From Arion vulgaris (taxonomy: Eukaryota > Mollusca > Gastropoda > Stylommatophora > Arionidae): a DNA stretch of 64,000 nucleotides. Below the pieces are notes generated by a model that saw nothing but the letters and a program-made list of their open reading frames with translations, was not told the DNA's origin and made no database searches. The position numbers were made by a program, and so were the translations under genes. Location: NCBI GenBank assembly GCA_020796225.1, contig CM036753.1, positions 79,071,441 to 79,135,440 of the forward strand. Direction: 5' to 3'. How positions within the stretch are numbered: the stretch's first letter is position 1; the number at the start of each line of letters is the position of its first letter. Shown in pieces: positions 52,801-63,540 of the stretch.

Positions 52801-53500
52801 TCTCCCCAAAATGTTGTAAATTATGAAAATCGTGGCATGCTAACAATTTGTCATGTTTTCTTTCCTTCCATTGCTTCTAATTTATGTTTGTGTGTGTGTT
52901 TTTATGTCGACAGAAACAGTTGCCAATAAACAGTTGCTAATAGACGTGGTTGGAGCTTTGGATGATTTCTTGGAGAAACTATGACAACGAATGTACTGTC
53001 AGTACCTCATTATTCGTGAGATGGTCATGGTAAGTTGTCATGTTAGAAATACAATTTGAGAAGGAATTATTCCTACAGGAATGCTGTCACTTTGTTGTAT
53101 TTCTATTACTTCTCGACATTTGATCAAATTCTCATGGATTCAATCTTTTAGAGAATTCATTTTCCATTGAATTGTCCACTTTATGTATTTCATAGTTTAA
53201 TTTCAAAGTCATATCTTATTTGTACGTTCTCTAGTTTCAATAGTAGAACTGACATTTAGCAGGGGGGAAAAAGGAATGTTAATTCTTGAGGATTCTATAA
53301 GATGCCATCAGTTTTTGTGCGGATACCAAGGTTGTTTCAGTTTGGAATATCTGTATTGCACTCCGGACATGTCGATAAGTAAAAGTAAAGGAACCATTTT
53401 TCCTACCTTGAGGTATATTGGGTAATAATGTGTTAGGCAAGTATTTTTCAATGACCGTCGGCACACGATTGGTGATGTGTCAACATTACCCGCCGCTTAG
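52801..53500. other. Mostly unannotated
   Basis: At 53445-53500 a piece resembles the left part of the repeat at 3790-4115 (CGGCACACGATTGGTGATGT). CACTCCGGACATGTCGATAA near 53356 resembles the 3' end of the RNase H LINE at 43960. Otherwise nothing recognised. Confidence 0.35.
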
Positions 53501-53504
53501 TTCA

Positions 53505-53880
53505 GTTTAGCGCCAGTGGTTACCGGGCAAATTTCGGGTGTAAGAATAAACCACTGTTACCTGCCACGCATGTCATAAGAGCGCCTAAGGTGGTTGGCTG
53601 AAATCGGATGCAGTGTCTAAATGTGTAGAATCAACCTGCTGCTTGCAGGACGGCTGATAGCCACAGGCTAACGTAGAGCAGACCCAGTAAACGCTGGCTG
53701 AATCTGGACACATTACAGAAGGATAAGCACCAGAGCTCCAAATGGCGATGAAGATGTGCAAACAACCCACCCTCACCCTCCTCACCATGCTAGGACTGCA
53801 TGAATCAGATTCCACATGAATGAATTTATGGAGAGACTGGTACATCGTGTTTCTAGGCGATCGCGAGAGAGAAGAGTTCC
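53505..53880 (+). mobile_element. SINE-G copy 2
   Basis: A SINE-B-like first part (CCAGTGGTTACCGGGC, CCACGCATGTCATAAGAGCG, GCTGAAATCGGATGC) runs into the Rep-L-like 3' half (CCCAGTAAACGCTGGCTGAA, GAAGGATAAGCACCAG, CTGCATGAATCAGATTCC) and a short GAGAGAGA-AGAG tail. The switch point differs slightly from that of 47062-47419; this copy keeps more Rep-L sequence (CAACCTGCTGCTTGCAGG). Confidence 0.75.
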
Positions 53881-53884
53881 CAGT

Positions 53885-54000
53885 ACTTTCTGGTTCCCAA
53901 TGTAACTGAGTCAACTGAGAGTCGTTAGTTCAAATAATAGTGCACACCAACGAAACTGAACCCGAACCACTAGCCTAGAAACGTGTTCACTAACAATTGC
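53885..54000 (-). mobile_element. SINE-E head, reversed
   Basis: On the minus strand: AGTGGGGCAATTGTTAGTGA (A-box region), then CTAGTGGTTCGGGTTCAG (B-box-like GGTTCGGGTTC). It is the non-repeated edge of the 40-bp array on its right. Confidence 0.65.
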
Positions 54001-54452
54001 CCCACTGGGGCTCTTGGACATGTCTTCACTAACAACTGCGCCACTGGGGCTTTGGACATGTCTATCACTAACAACTGAGCCACAGGCTCTGGACATGTCT
54101 ATCACTAACAACTGCGCCACTGGGGCTCTTGGACATGTCTATCACTAACAACTGCGCCACTGGGGCTCTGGACATGTCCACTAACAACTGCGCCACTGAG
54201 CTTGGACAGTTATCACTAACAAGCTGCGCCACTGGGGCTCTTGGACATGTCTATCACTAACAACTGCGCCACTGGGGCTCTTGGACATGTCTATCACTAA
54301 CAACTGCGCCACTGGGGCTCTTGGACATGTCTATCACTAACAACTGCGCCACTGGGGCTCTTGGACATGTCTATCACTAACAACTGCGCCACTGGGGCTC
54401 TTGGACATGTCTATCACTAACAACTGCGCCACTGGGGCTCTTGGACATGTCT
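54000..54452 (-). repeat. 40-bp array of a SINE-E head
   Basis: About 11 copies of a 40-bp unit (plus strand ACTGCGCCACTGGGGCTCTT, GGACATGTCTATCACTAACA). On the minus strand the unit is CCCCAGTGGCGCAGTTGTTA, a tRNA A-box region matching the neighbouring SINE-E head. Left units are imperfect; the right six or seven are virtually identical. Confidence 0.92.
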
Positions 54453-55335
54453 ATATGTGCTTCGATAGCCTTCGCAATATCTCCAATAGTCTAGCGAGTA
54501 ACAGTACTAGTTCTATGTTAAATGATGAACCTGCTTATATACCTTTCGTGTTGTTCTATTTTGACTGCTCCAATCTTCAATCAAATTTCTTGCAATCTAA
54601 TAATTCACGTGGATTGCTTTATTTGAAAATCTTTTGTGTAGGCGATCTATGAGGGCGTTCAGAATGTCAGCTCGATCACGTCTGAACCAAGGTTGTTTGC
54701 AGAGCAAATTAAACACAAAACATAAGAAATATATATATAGATAGGGCATGTGAGAAGAATTGACAATAGCAGAATGCCACAAGATGTGTTGTTCTTTGAG
54801 TTTTAAGAAGGAAAGAGACACCAAGACAGACTATAGCTCAGATATAACGATGGGGTCCAGTATTTCCCGGGGCTAGGGAAAATGCAGAGTAGTAACTGCA
54901 AATTGACAAGCGTCGACACACGCCGCGAAAAGGCTAAGAATGTTTCTACTCCGGAATGAACTCTAAAGTGGTCAGAAAAGTAAGGCCGAAAATGTAAAGA
55001 TTTGACAGGCTGTCCAAATCCAAACATTAGCGAAGGCCGACACTTTACAAGGTGTGATAAGAGAGTAAGACGCCGTCCCATGACAGGCTTATGTGCTCCA
55101 AGAGACTGAGAAACGTTCCTTATCCAGAACGATCTCACAGTCAAAAAGGGCGCTCAGTGTAGATTCACTGTTTGACGTAGATCACAAAGCCCAAATATAC
55201 GGCAAAAAGATGATCGTAAAGGCGTAGATCAAAGCCAAATTATACGACACAACGGATCGTTCTATGGCAAGTTACCCTAGTAAATAAACAGCTGGTTGTA
55301 ATTAGTGGGCGGGTCTAGTTACCATGGGCGCATTA
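54453..55335. other. Unannotated stretch
   Basis: The minus frame 54803-55144 (113 codons) has no recognisable domain. No repeat family assigned. Confidence 0.35.
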
Positions 55336-55339
55336 TTGC

Positions 55340-55440
55340 ACAACGTAAAAAGCCGTTCTTGTCAAAGATCAATTATAAATCACAAAAAGAATGATAAAAT
55401 TGGCCGTGAAGAACGAACGAGAGAAGAGAAGAAGAAGATA
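55340..55440 (+). mobile_element. SINE-B 3' end fragment
   Basis: CGTTCTTGTCAAAGATCAA, ATCACAAAAAGAATGATAAA, AATTGGCCGTGAAGAACGAA and a GAAGAAGAAG tail at about 55428-55437 match the 3' third of SINE-B. The 54-bp array follows within about 45 bp. Confidence 0.8.
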
Positions 55441-55484
55441 TAACAATGTCTACAAGACCTCGATAAAGAACTTTTATAGCGTCT

Positions 55485-57122
55485 CCAACAAATAGGAAAA
55501 CACTAGCTAATGACCAAGTTATGTGGAAAACAACATTACCAACAGATAGGAAAACACTAGCTAATGACCAAGTTATGTGGAAAACAACATTACCAACAAA
55601 TATGAAAACACTAGCTAATGACCAAGTTATGTGGAAAACAACATTACCAACAAATATGAAAACACTAGCTAATGACCAAGTTATGTGGAAAACAACATTA
55701 CCAACAAATATGAAAACACTAGCTAATGACCAAGTTATGTGGAAAACAACATTACCAACAAATATGAAAACACTAGCTAATGACCAAGTTATGTGAAAAG
55801 CAACATTACCAACAAATAGGAAAACACTAGCTAATGACCAAGTTATGTGAAAAGCAACATTACCAACAAATAGGAAAACACTAGCTAATGACCAAGTTAT
55901 GTGGAAAACAACATTACCAACAAATAGGAAAACACTAGCTAATGACCAAGTTATGTGGAAAACAACATTACCAACAAATATGAAAACACTAGCTAATGAC
56001 CAAGTTATGTGGAAAACAACATTACCAACAAATATGAAAACACTAGCTAATGACCAAGTTATGTGGAAAACAACATTACCAACAAATATGAAAACACTAG
56101 CTAATGACAAGTATGTGAAAACAACATTACCAACAAATGGAAAACACTAGCTAATGACCAGTTATATGGAACAACATTCCAACAAATAGGAAACACTAGC
56201 TAATGACCAAGTTATGTGGAAAACAACATTACCAACAAATAGGAAAACACTAGCTAATGACCAAGTTATGTGGAAAACAACATTACTACAAATATGAAAA
56301 CACTAGCTAATGACCAAGTTATGTGGAAAACAACATTACCAACAAATAGGAAAACACTAGCTAATGACCAAGTTATGTGGAAAACAACATTACAAAAATA
56401 TGAAAACACTAGCTAAATGACCAAGTTATGTGCAAAACAATTCTAACATTAATGAAAACACTAGCAATGCCCAGTTGTAGTGAAAAGGAACAGACCAACA
56501 AATATGAAAACTAGCTAATGACCAAGTTATGTGAAACAACATTACCAACAAATAGGAAAACCTAGTTAATGATCAAGTTATGGAAAACAACATTACCAAC
56601 AAATATGAAACACTAGCTAATGACCAAGTATAAAACAACATTCACAAATATGAAAACACTAGCTAATGACCAAGTTATGTGGAAAACAACATTACACACA
56701 TATAGGAAAACACTAGCTAATGACCAAGTTATTGGAAAACAACATTACCAACAAATAGGAAAACACTAGTAATGACAGTATGTGAAAAGCAACATTACCA
56801 ACAAATATGAAAAACTAGCTAATGACCAAGTATTGGGAAAACAACATTACCAAAAATATGAAAACACTAGCTAATGACCAAGTTATGTGGAAAACAACAT
56901 TACCAACAAATTGAAAACACTAAGCAAATGACTCAAGATATGTAAAACAACATTACAACAAATATGAAAACACTAGCAATGACCAAGTTATGTAGGAAAA
57001 CAACACTACTAACAAATGGAAAACACAGCTAATGACCAAATTATGGAAAACAACATTACCAACAAATAGGAAAACACTAGCTAATGACCAAGTTATGTGG
57101 AAAACAACATTACCAACAGATA
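55485..57122. repeat. 54-bp satellite array, about 30 copies
   Basis: The largest array in the window: about 1.6 kb of a 54-bp unit (AACAAATAGGAAAACACTAG, CTAATGACCAAGTTATGTGG, AAAACAACATTACC). The left half is near-perfect and in constant phase; from about 56100 units carry many single-base deletions. Because 54 is a multiple of three and stops are rare, both strands show long frames (18-residue periods); these are not genes. Confidence 0.96.
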
Positions 57123-57179
57123 TAGAATCTTAAAAAAGACTATGGATAGTAGAAGCTAGAGATTAGGAAGCGTAACAGA

Positions 57180-57262
57180 AGTTCCAAATAAACACTTCCA
57201 ATTGGCCGTCTGTAAAGACGAAAAAAAGACCATATATATATACATGAATATATATATAACAT
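57180..57262 (+). repeat. Dispersed element end with (TA)n tail
   Basis: CACTTCCAATTGGCCGTCTG, TAAAGACGAAAAAAAGACCA and a TA-rich tail resemble the end, on the minus strand, of 61795-62060. Possibly a 3' end of a retroelement with (TA)n tail. Confidence 0.5.
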
Positions 57263-57389
57263 ATATATAGAAAAAACTTTATACATGTATAATATTTAGC
57301 ATTTCTGCATGTTATGTAGTAGTTGACAGTTTCTTAAAGAGGAGAAAATAGCCAGACTCGCACGATATGGTTATTTGTTTATGAAAAGA

Positions 57390-57645
57390 TCGTTCGAGTG
57401 GTTACCGGGGCACAAATTTGGGGTGTAAAGAATAGAACCACTGTTACCTGCCACGCATGTCGTAAGAGGCGACTAAGGAGGTGTGGCTGAAATCGGATGC
57501 ACGTGTCCTAAATTTGTAGAAGTCTATGCGTTTAGGGGCCTACCAAACCAATGTGCAACTTATACACGTTCTTGTCAAAGATCAAACATATCACAAAGAG
57601 TGATTAAAATTGGTCGTAAAGAACGAACGCAAAGAAGAAGAAGTA
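57390..57645 (+). mobile_element. SINE-B copy, full length
   Basis: TCGTTCGAGTGGTTACCGGG head, GCATGTCGTAAGAGGCGACT at 57455-57474, GGTCGTAAAGAACGAACGCA and a GAAGAAGAAG tail. No convincing target duplication. Confidence 0.88.
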
Positions 57646-57799
57646 GTAATGTAAGGATGTCATAGTACCCCAGACAGTCCTTCATTCTCCCACCGATGAT
57701 GTTGACTGGTATACATGTTTATTGATCTTATGTTTCACTGGTTAAAACTTACTTTATCTTCAACAAGTCTAAAGTCGAAGAATTGACTTTATTGCATCG

Positions 57800-57925
57800 G
57801 GTCAACCACTCTATGGCTAAACCACTCTCGGCGGAATGGACATGTCAGCTGCCCAGAACTTTACACAATCGAACCCACGACTTATATAATAAGGCAAACT
57901 ACTTCACCACAGAGACCACAATTCA
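57800..57925 (-). mobile_element. Probable tRNA-derived SINE-L
   Basis: On the minus strand: GGTCTCTGTGGTGAAGTAGT (A-box-like TGGTGAAGTAG) and, about 30 bp later, GTGGGTTCGATTGTG (B-box match GGTTCGATT), then GACATGTCCATTCCGCCGAG. Single copy in the window, so the limits are uncertain. Confidence 0.5.
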
Positions 57926-58495
57926 AGTAGCAACATTAAGTAAAGAACATTTTTCACAACAAAGTATAGTTTCGTTGTTTTTATATATCGTAATTTAAAA
58001 CTGTGGATTGTGGAGTCCTGACTTTGTGACACGAAAATGGCAACCGTTCATATCTTAATCTCTTCCTTTACTCCTACATCAAATATTATATGATATTGCT
58101 TATTGCCCGCCTCTTTCTTGTACGGGAACACATTTATCTAAATTAAGTTGAGTAGCAAGATTAGTGAAACTCTGTATGTTTGATTATCTGTCTAGGGTTA
58201 GGTTAATCTCTGATAAATCTTCACACCAGACTGTGAGAACATGAAACATGAAAATTAGCTTCATTTGCATTCTCTTGTGGTTATCTTTTTTTCCGTTTTT
58301 TTACACAGATTAGAATCAGATCTGCCAGTAGTTCTGGTTTACATGCTTAGTCGTTTACAAAATAACCCAATTTCCTTTTGTATTCGATACACAATCATTT
58401 TTTTTTTAAACTTGTTTTATTTGCTATGGATTGTTACGGCGTTTGAAAGAAGGTAATTCTTTGATCAAATATATCACTGTACGAGAGATCGGTTG
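57926..58495. other. Unannotated stretch
   Basis: AT-rich with no recognised features. Confidence 0.3.
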
Positions 58496-58496
58496 A

Positions 58497-58985
58497 TTGA
58501 GAGATTGATTGATTGATTGGACCATCAGCATTGAAGATTGGAGCCCACGCATTCTCTCTCTTGTTGCATATTTCTTGAGCCGATGAGAATGCAGAGTGAC
58601 GAGTTGGATGGCGCGGTTGTCCACATGGGTCAAAAGTTCGAATCAAAACCATCGAAGGGAGGTTGTCCCGCGTGTGGCGAAATTCGGAGCCCAAGCATAC
58701 TCTCTCTTGCGAACTCTCTTGAGCCAATGAGTGTGCTGGGTGATGAGTTGAGTTGCACGTGGGTAACATTGGGCAACCTCGGTTTTGCCCACTCGAAGTC
58801 GGACAGTCCAGTAGGAATTGACGGAAATGATGAGGTAGGCACCAGGGCAGAGCGAGCGCGCATACGGACATGCAAGGGTGGCGCCACATGTGGCAAAAAA
58901 TTGCACTTCGGTGACTAACCATGTGTGCTCCGATGTCTTACACAGGAAGATCTCAGCTGCAGTGCACCAACTCCCTAGCACTGTA
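58497..58985 (-). mobile_element. SINE-A 3' end split by a Rep-L fragment
   Basis: The left part (58497-58547: TGATTGATTGATTGGACCAT) and the right part (58893-58985: ATTGCACTTCGGTGACTAAC, AAGATCTCAGCTGCAGTGCA, CCAACTCCCTAGCACTG) are adjacent in other SINE-A copies. Between them is Rep-L sequence. The head of the SINE is missing on the right. Confidence 0.75.
58548..58892 (+). repeat. Rep-L fragment inserted in SINE-A
   Basis: About 345 bp, GC-rich, highly similar to 62485-62840: CCCACGCATTCTCTCTCTTG, GTCAAAAGTTCGAATCAAAA, GGGCAACCTCGGTTTTGCCC, GGAATTGACGGAAATGATGA, GGTGGCGCCACATGTGGC. Only the middle of Rep-L is present. An ATTG on both sides may be a short duplication. Confidence 0.8.
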
Positions 58986-59101
58986 CAGGATAACTTGGAA
59001 AATAAAGACAATTATTTTCTGATAACTATTTAGTAAATCAGTTTAGATGATTGATAACATTGCTCAGAATGCAGTTTGTTCCTCACTAGCTAACCCTGTT
59101 A

Positions 59102-59362
59102 TACAGGGTGTTCAAGATTAAAGCATCCCATTGACAAATCGAAAGTTGCCAGTTACATATTGCGTTTTGTCTATTTACTATTTAAACTGGTTCTGACTAG
59201 CTCGCCCTACGTCACATTTGTTCATCGCCCTTTCCTGCACTACAATTACATACCGTCACACAACCTTGACCTATACTACGTCATAACTGAACCTTCTCAT
59301 TTTCATAAATATATGCCAGATTAGCTCCATTCACATGCCGCTTTTATCTTGAACACCCTGTA
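59102..59362. mobile_element. 261-bp MITE, second copy
   Basis: Same ends (TACAGGGTGTTCAAGAT, inverted at the right) and same order of internal blocks (TTGACAAATCGAAAGTTGCC, TGACTAGCTCGCCCTACG, TACGTCATAACTGAACCTTC) as 8093-8353, with TA at 59100-59101 and 59363-59364. Equal length and moderate divergence show a family, not a duplication of flanks. Confidence 0.88.
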
Positions 59363-59529
59363 TATGTTCATATGCTGAGAGTTGATATACTACTGCGATT
59401 AGTGTTGAAAGGCTGAGTGTTGGTAGAATACTGATATCTATTACCAAAGAAGTGCTGCTATAAAACAGAAGAATCAGAGTGGAATCTATCAGGAGATACA
59501 AATATTAGTAAGACAATGATACGTACTCT

Positions 59530-59840
59530 CATCAAATCTGTTCAACTTAACAGAGAAAATAACATCAAACAGAAAAACAGAAATAACAGTTGGTGGACAC
59601 AATCTGAACAATATAAGATACCCTGATGAGGCAATGCTCATGACGACAAATAAACAAGATCTACAAGACTTGATGGACATAATAATGAAAAAAAAGTGAA
59701 AAGAAGGAAAGAACATGCATATGAAGAAATCAGAAGCAATGGTTGTTTCTAAGAAACAGGAAACACCACAATACAATATCAACATAAACAACACAACACT
59801 GAAACAAGTTCATCGATTCAAATATATGGGAACATTCATA
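59530..59840 (+). pseudogene. LINE palm fragment with damaged catalytic box
   Basis: Plus-strand pieces: GHNLNNIRYPDEAMLMTTNK, where the motif C YADD has become YPDE, then DLMDIIMKKK, stop, MHMKKSEAMVVSKKQET, NININNTTLKQVHRFKYMGT and FITSN. This is the motif C to thumb region of an RTE-like LINE. The rest of the protein resumes at 60570 after foreign sequence. Non-functional by loss of a catalytic Asp. Confidence 0.82.
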
Positions 59841-59844
59841 ACAT

Positions 59845-59965
59845 CGAACTGGCGTGTTGGGTCGCTGGACGCAGCTGGATTTGCTGAGGCGGAGATCGGA
59901 GCACCTATGGACATGTCTGGAGTGCTAAGATGATAGTCCTCATATAACTGATAACTGATGCAGAA
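59845..59965 (+). pseudogene. 3' end of the RNase H LINE, inserted
   Basis: ACTGGCGTGTTGGGTCGCTG, ACGCAGCTGGATTTGCTG, GGACATGTCTGGAGTGCTAA and GATAGTCCTCATATAACTGA match the 3' end of 43960-44632 (which reads TGVLGRWTLLDL plus tail). It is about 120 bp and interrupts the LINE palm/thumb fragment. Confidence 0.8.
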
Positions 59966-60164
59966 GAGATATAAGGAATGGAACAGCTCAAGCGAGCAGC
60001 TTTTATGAAAATGAAAAACGTATCGTGATTGAACTCACTACCAACAACACTGCGGAAACGAATATCCTAATGCTATATTGAAACAATGTATGAAGGCGAA
60101 CGATATCTCAACTGGATATTGAGCTAATTTGTAGGCAGAAACGAATGTCTGAGTGCTATAGTGA

Positions 60165-60485
60165 TAGCTATCATAACTGATAATGATAGGAGAAAAGAAT
60201 ATCTCAATGCTATATTGAAAAACGTATTGTTGAATAAAAAACAGAAACGAAATCCAATGCTATATTGAAACAATGGTTATGTAAGGCAGAAACGAATATC
60301 TCAATGCTATATTGAAACAATGGTTATGTAAGGCAGAAACGAATATCTCAATGCTATATTGAAACAATAATTATGTAAGACAGAAACGAATATCTCAATG
60401 CTATATTGAAACAATAATTATGTAAGGCAGAAACGAATATCCCAATGCTATATTGAAACAATGGTTATGTAAGGCGGAAATTCAT
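60165..60485. repeat. 47-bp minisatellite inside LINE sequence
   Basis: About six copies of GGCAGAAACGAATATCTCAA, TGCTATATTGAAACAATGGT, TATGTAA. Left units are diverged; the right four are regular. Decayed units extend left to about 60055. Confidence 0.92.
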
Positions 60486-60569
60486 AGACAATCAACAAAC
60501 AATCAGTATGATCGCTGGAAGCTACAGAGATATGCTTTTACAAAAAAATGCTGAAAATTCTATGGACCG

Positions 60570-60860
60570 TCAATAAAAACCCACAAAAGATGAGGTTTTT
60601 AACGAGGCTTGCACACAACAAGATCTGATAAAATAATAAGAATCAGACAACAAATGTTCTTCGTACACATAATTCGACGAGATGGTTTGGAAAATGTTGA
60701 TAACAACAAACAAGTAAAATACAGAGAAGAGATCACGGAAGTTAAAGGGAGAAGAAGTTGGATGTTCTGACATTGTGTTTCAACATGAGATCAGCGTCAG
60801 AACTAATAAACAGCATCAAGGAGCGAGACTTGTAGAGAGAGATGATAGTTTACACCGGCA
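60570..60860 (+). pseudogene. LINE C-terminal fragment (continuation of 59530)
   Basis: The plus strand reads IRIRQQMFFVHIIRRDGLEN, then YREEITEVKGRRSWMF, stop, and an INSIKERDL-like end. It corresponds to the GHI-RR-LE and GRP/W blocks. Together with 59530-59840 it forms one LINE broken by the RNase H LINE tail and the 47-bp array. Confidence 0.65.
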
Positions 60861-61255
60861 AGCATGACACTTGATTGATAGATACCCATAGGCTGGAAAA
60901 ATAAAAGCTTGTCAAATACTGTAATATATGTCCAGATGTTAAAGGTTTAAAATAATGCTCCAATGTATTTTAATTTATCTACACATGTTAAAATCTCCGC
61001 ACACGTAATCAAGTTACTCCCTATCTGCCTACATCCTTTCATCTTTATTAAATTGCTAGCGTTACAAACCAGATATAGTCGCTTTGGTTCAATTAACAAA
61101 ATTCCTCACACTCAGAAGTCGGAATCCATTTAAAATTCATTAGACACGTCAGCCATATATTTTCATGTGGTTGTACTTTATATGTTGTAAATTCATTTTC
61201 TGCATTGTACATGCGACAGGAATCAATTTTCAGTAGTGAATTTGTGTGTTCGGAA
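60861..61255. other. Unannotated stretch
   Basis: No features recognised. Confidence 0.3.
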
Positions 61256-61257
61256 TA

Positions 61258-61450
61258 AATCTTCAACTGTTGACTTGAAAGTGTTAAATACATTTTCAGC
61301 TGTATAATTGTAAGTCTGAAATACATTTTTAACTGTGCAGTTGTAAATCTGGAATAAATTTACAGCTATGGAATTGTAAATCTGGAATAAATTTACAGCT
61401 ATGGAATTGTAAATCTGGAATACATTTTCCGCTGTGGAACTGTAATTCTG
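61258..61450. repeat. 33-bp minisatellite
   Basis: Five to six copies of GTAAATCTGGAATAAATTTA plus CAGCTATGGAATT, best in the middle, degenerate at both edges. Confidence 0.9.
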
Positions 61451-61537
61451 AAACCAACATAACTTATGATAAAATGTGTGAGTTCAAAAAAACAGTACAA
61501 GCACAAAGCCGAGACTTATAAGAAGATCAGTCTTTCT

Positions 61538-61754
61538 ACCTGTATGTCTGTCTATCTACCTACCTATCTACCTACCTACCTACCTAGCTACCTAGCTACC
61601 TACCTACCTAGCTACCTACCTACCTACCTACCTAGCTACCTACCTAGCTAGCTACCTAGCTAGCTAGCTACCTACCTACCTAGCTACCTAGCTACCTAGC
61701 TGCCTAGCTGCCTAGCTGCCTGCCTGCCTGCCTGCCTACCTATCTATCTCGCTT

Positions 61755-61811
<57 letters not shown>

Positions 61812-61820
61812 ATATATATA
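61538..61820. repeat. Compound microsatellite (CTAC/CTAG)n-(CTGC)n-(CT)n-(TA)n
   Basis: About 200 bp of CTAC/CTAG tetranucleotides grading into CTGC, then CT, then TA. The TA part ends next to the dispersed element at 61820. Confidence 0.95.
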
Positions 61821-62060
61821 TGTGTGGCCTTTGTTCGTCTTTCCAGACGTTCAATTGGCAAGTGTTTTACTGTGACAACTTCTGGGGTTTTGCTTGTCTC
61901 TTGCCTTTCAGCTCATCACTAAATCGATTTTCAAATAATTCTGCACCTTTGCGTAATAGTGTCCTGGTTGAAAGCAAGGAAAAAGTGGCCTCTCCAAATG
62001 TGCCTAGCCTGGGCAGCTGATATGAGGAATGTGCCTTGCCCATTTTGCACAAACTGTTCA
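61820..62060 (-). pseudogene. Retroelement 3' end, unclassified
   Basis: The minus frame 61867-62061 ends GKAHSSYQLPRLGTFGEATF, SLLSTRTLLRKGAELFENRF, SDELKGKRQ-AKPQKLSQ and stops. A short 3' end with GAACGTCTGGAAAGACGAAC and a (TA)n tail follows on the left. I do not recognise the domain. The 3' end recurs at 57180-57262, so it is repetitive; a retroelement C-terminus is inferred, not shown. Confidence 0.45.
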
Positions 62061-62189
62061 AAATAAATCCAAAGGAAATACAATGGTCTATACGTTTGAA
62101 ATCAAACAGAGTTTGCAGGGTATGTCAGAAGAAGGAATGGAACACACATATGACCATTAACTGCCTCAGGGTCCATCCCTTCAGATTTG

Positions 62190-63540
62190 TCGTTGGGGTC
62201 AAAGGTACAAGGAAGCGGCGCGCCAGGATTAGAGAGATGGTTCTAATACCCTGCCCTCACCTCCACGTGGTTACACTGGTAACAGACGGGGGTTCCGGTC
62301 TGGCCAAGAGGGCAGGTGCTGTGGGAGAGCTACTCTCGGTCAAGTAGAGATGCAAAGGTAGTCATGCTTGATGGGATCTGCCCGTAACACAGACCAGCGA
62401 ACTCCCATAGTGACTATTAATGCTCGCCTATCCCGGTCGAAGGAAAAAGCTAGAACGACCCCAGTGGAACCTCGCGGGTGGAACACGATAGCCCACGCAT
62501 TCTCCTCTTGTTGCATATTTCTTGTGCCGATGAGAATGCCGGGTGATGAGTTGGACGCTCGTTGGTCCACATGGGTCAAAAGTTCGAATCAAAACCATCG
62601 AAGGGAGGTTGTCATGCGTGGGGCGAAATTCGGAGTCAATCATGCTCTTCTTGCGTACTCTCTTGAGCCGATGAGTGTGCTGGGTGATGAGTTGAGTTGC
62701 ACGTGGGCAACATAGGGCAAACTCGGTTTTGCCCACTCGAAGTCGGACAACCCAGTAGGAATTGACGGAAATGGTGAGGTAGGCACCAGGGCAGAGCGAG
62801 GGCGCATAGGGCCGGGCAAGGGTGGCGCCACATGTGGCGAAAAATGTGAGCACGGAAAAAAGACGATGGTGACAGGGCATCAGGGTAGGGCTAGCACACA
62901 CGCTGGCAAAGTCATAGTGGGCCTCATCGAGGGGCAGGCCGGCACGGCAGGAGGGTGTGCGTCCCACCCACACGAGTAAAGCAACTGGAAAGCCTAGCAG
63001 AGGCAAAACCAGTGCAGCGGCAGCAGCAAGGGCGACAGCAACCAGCGCGGCAGCAGCAAGCGCGACAGCGGTAGGCAGGGTGTGCGTCCCACTCAAATGT
63101 ACAGAACAACTGGAAAGCCCAGCAGAGGCAAAGCCAGTGCGCGTTTCCGCTCGTAGGGAACTACTGCTGCCTTGTAGTTGATTGAGGACAATCAAAGGCT
63201 AGCGGAGCAAACCGTAAACAAACCTGAACGGGCGGCAAACCAAGGTGTTCATTAAAACGACCGGTTTTGCTGGGCAGATGGCGTTCATAAGCCTGGGAGG
63301 GCAGGCCGTCTAAGGGTCGCTGCCCTGAAAGAAAATAGCAACCCACTGCCTTGTGGGTTACGGCTGGGGACAGTCAAAGCCTAGCGGAGAGCGAACCGCA
63401 CACAATAGCTGGCTGAAATCGAACACCCCACCGAAGGATAAGCAACTGTGCTCAAATAGGTGCTGAAGGTTGGTGCACGTACATTACGTTCTGATGTTTG
63501 GCTGTTTATACATCACAATAAGAATGACTAAAATTAGCCT
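62190..63540 (+). repeat. Rep-L copy 2, long GC-rich element
   Basis: About 1.35 kb homologous to 31840-33130 and, in its middle, to 58548-58892. Landmarks: CCTCCACGTGGTTACACTGG, GTGACTATTAATG, GTCAAAAGTTCGAATCAAAA, GGTGGCGCCACATGTGGCG, a CAGCAGCAAG-CGCGACAGC tandem part at 63015-63075, CTTGTGGGTTACGGCTGGGG, GAAGGATAAGCAACTGTGCT. The 3' (GA)n tail is missing here. Base composition contrasts sharply with the neighbours. No recognisable protein; the ORFs on both strands are typical of GC-rich DNA. Confidence 0.75.

Noticed and set aside
55373..56150. Long frames on both strands (up to 245 codons) with an 18-residue period
   Set aside because: They arise because the 54-bp satellite unit has a length divisible by three and few stops on either strand; codon choice is fixed by the repeat and later indels break the frame.
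62428..63195. 255-codon minus frame with Ala/Val-rich part
   Set aside because: Inside Rep-L copy 2; the Ala-rich part comes from a GCAGCAGCAAG-type tandem repeat. Not conserved in copy 1.
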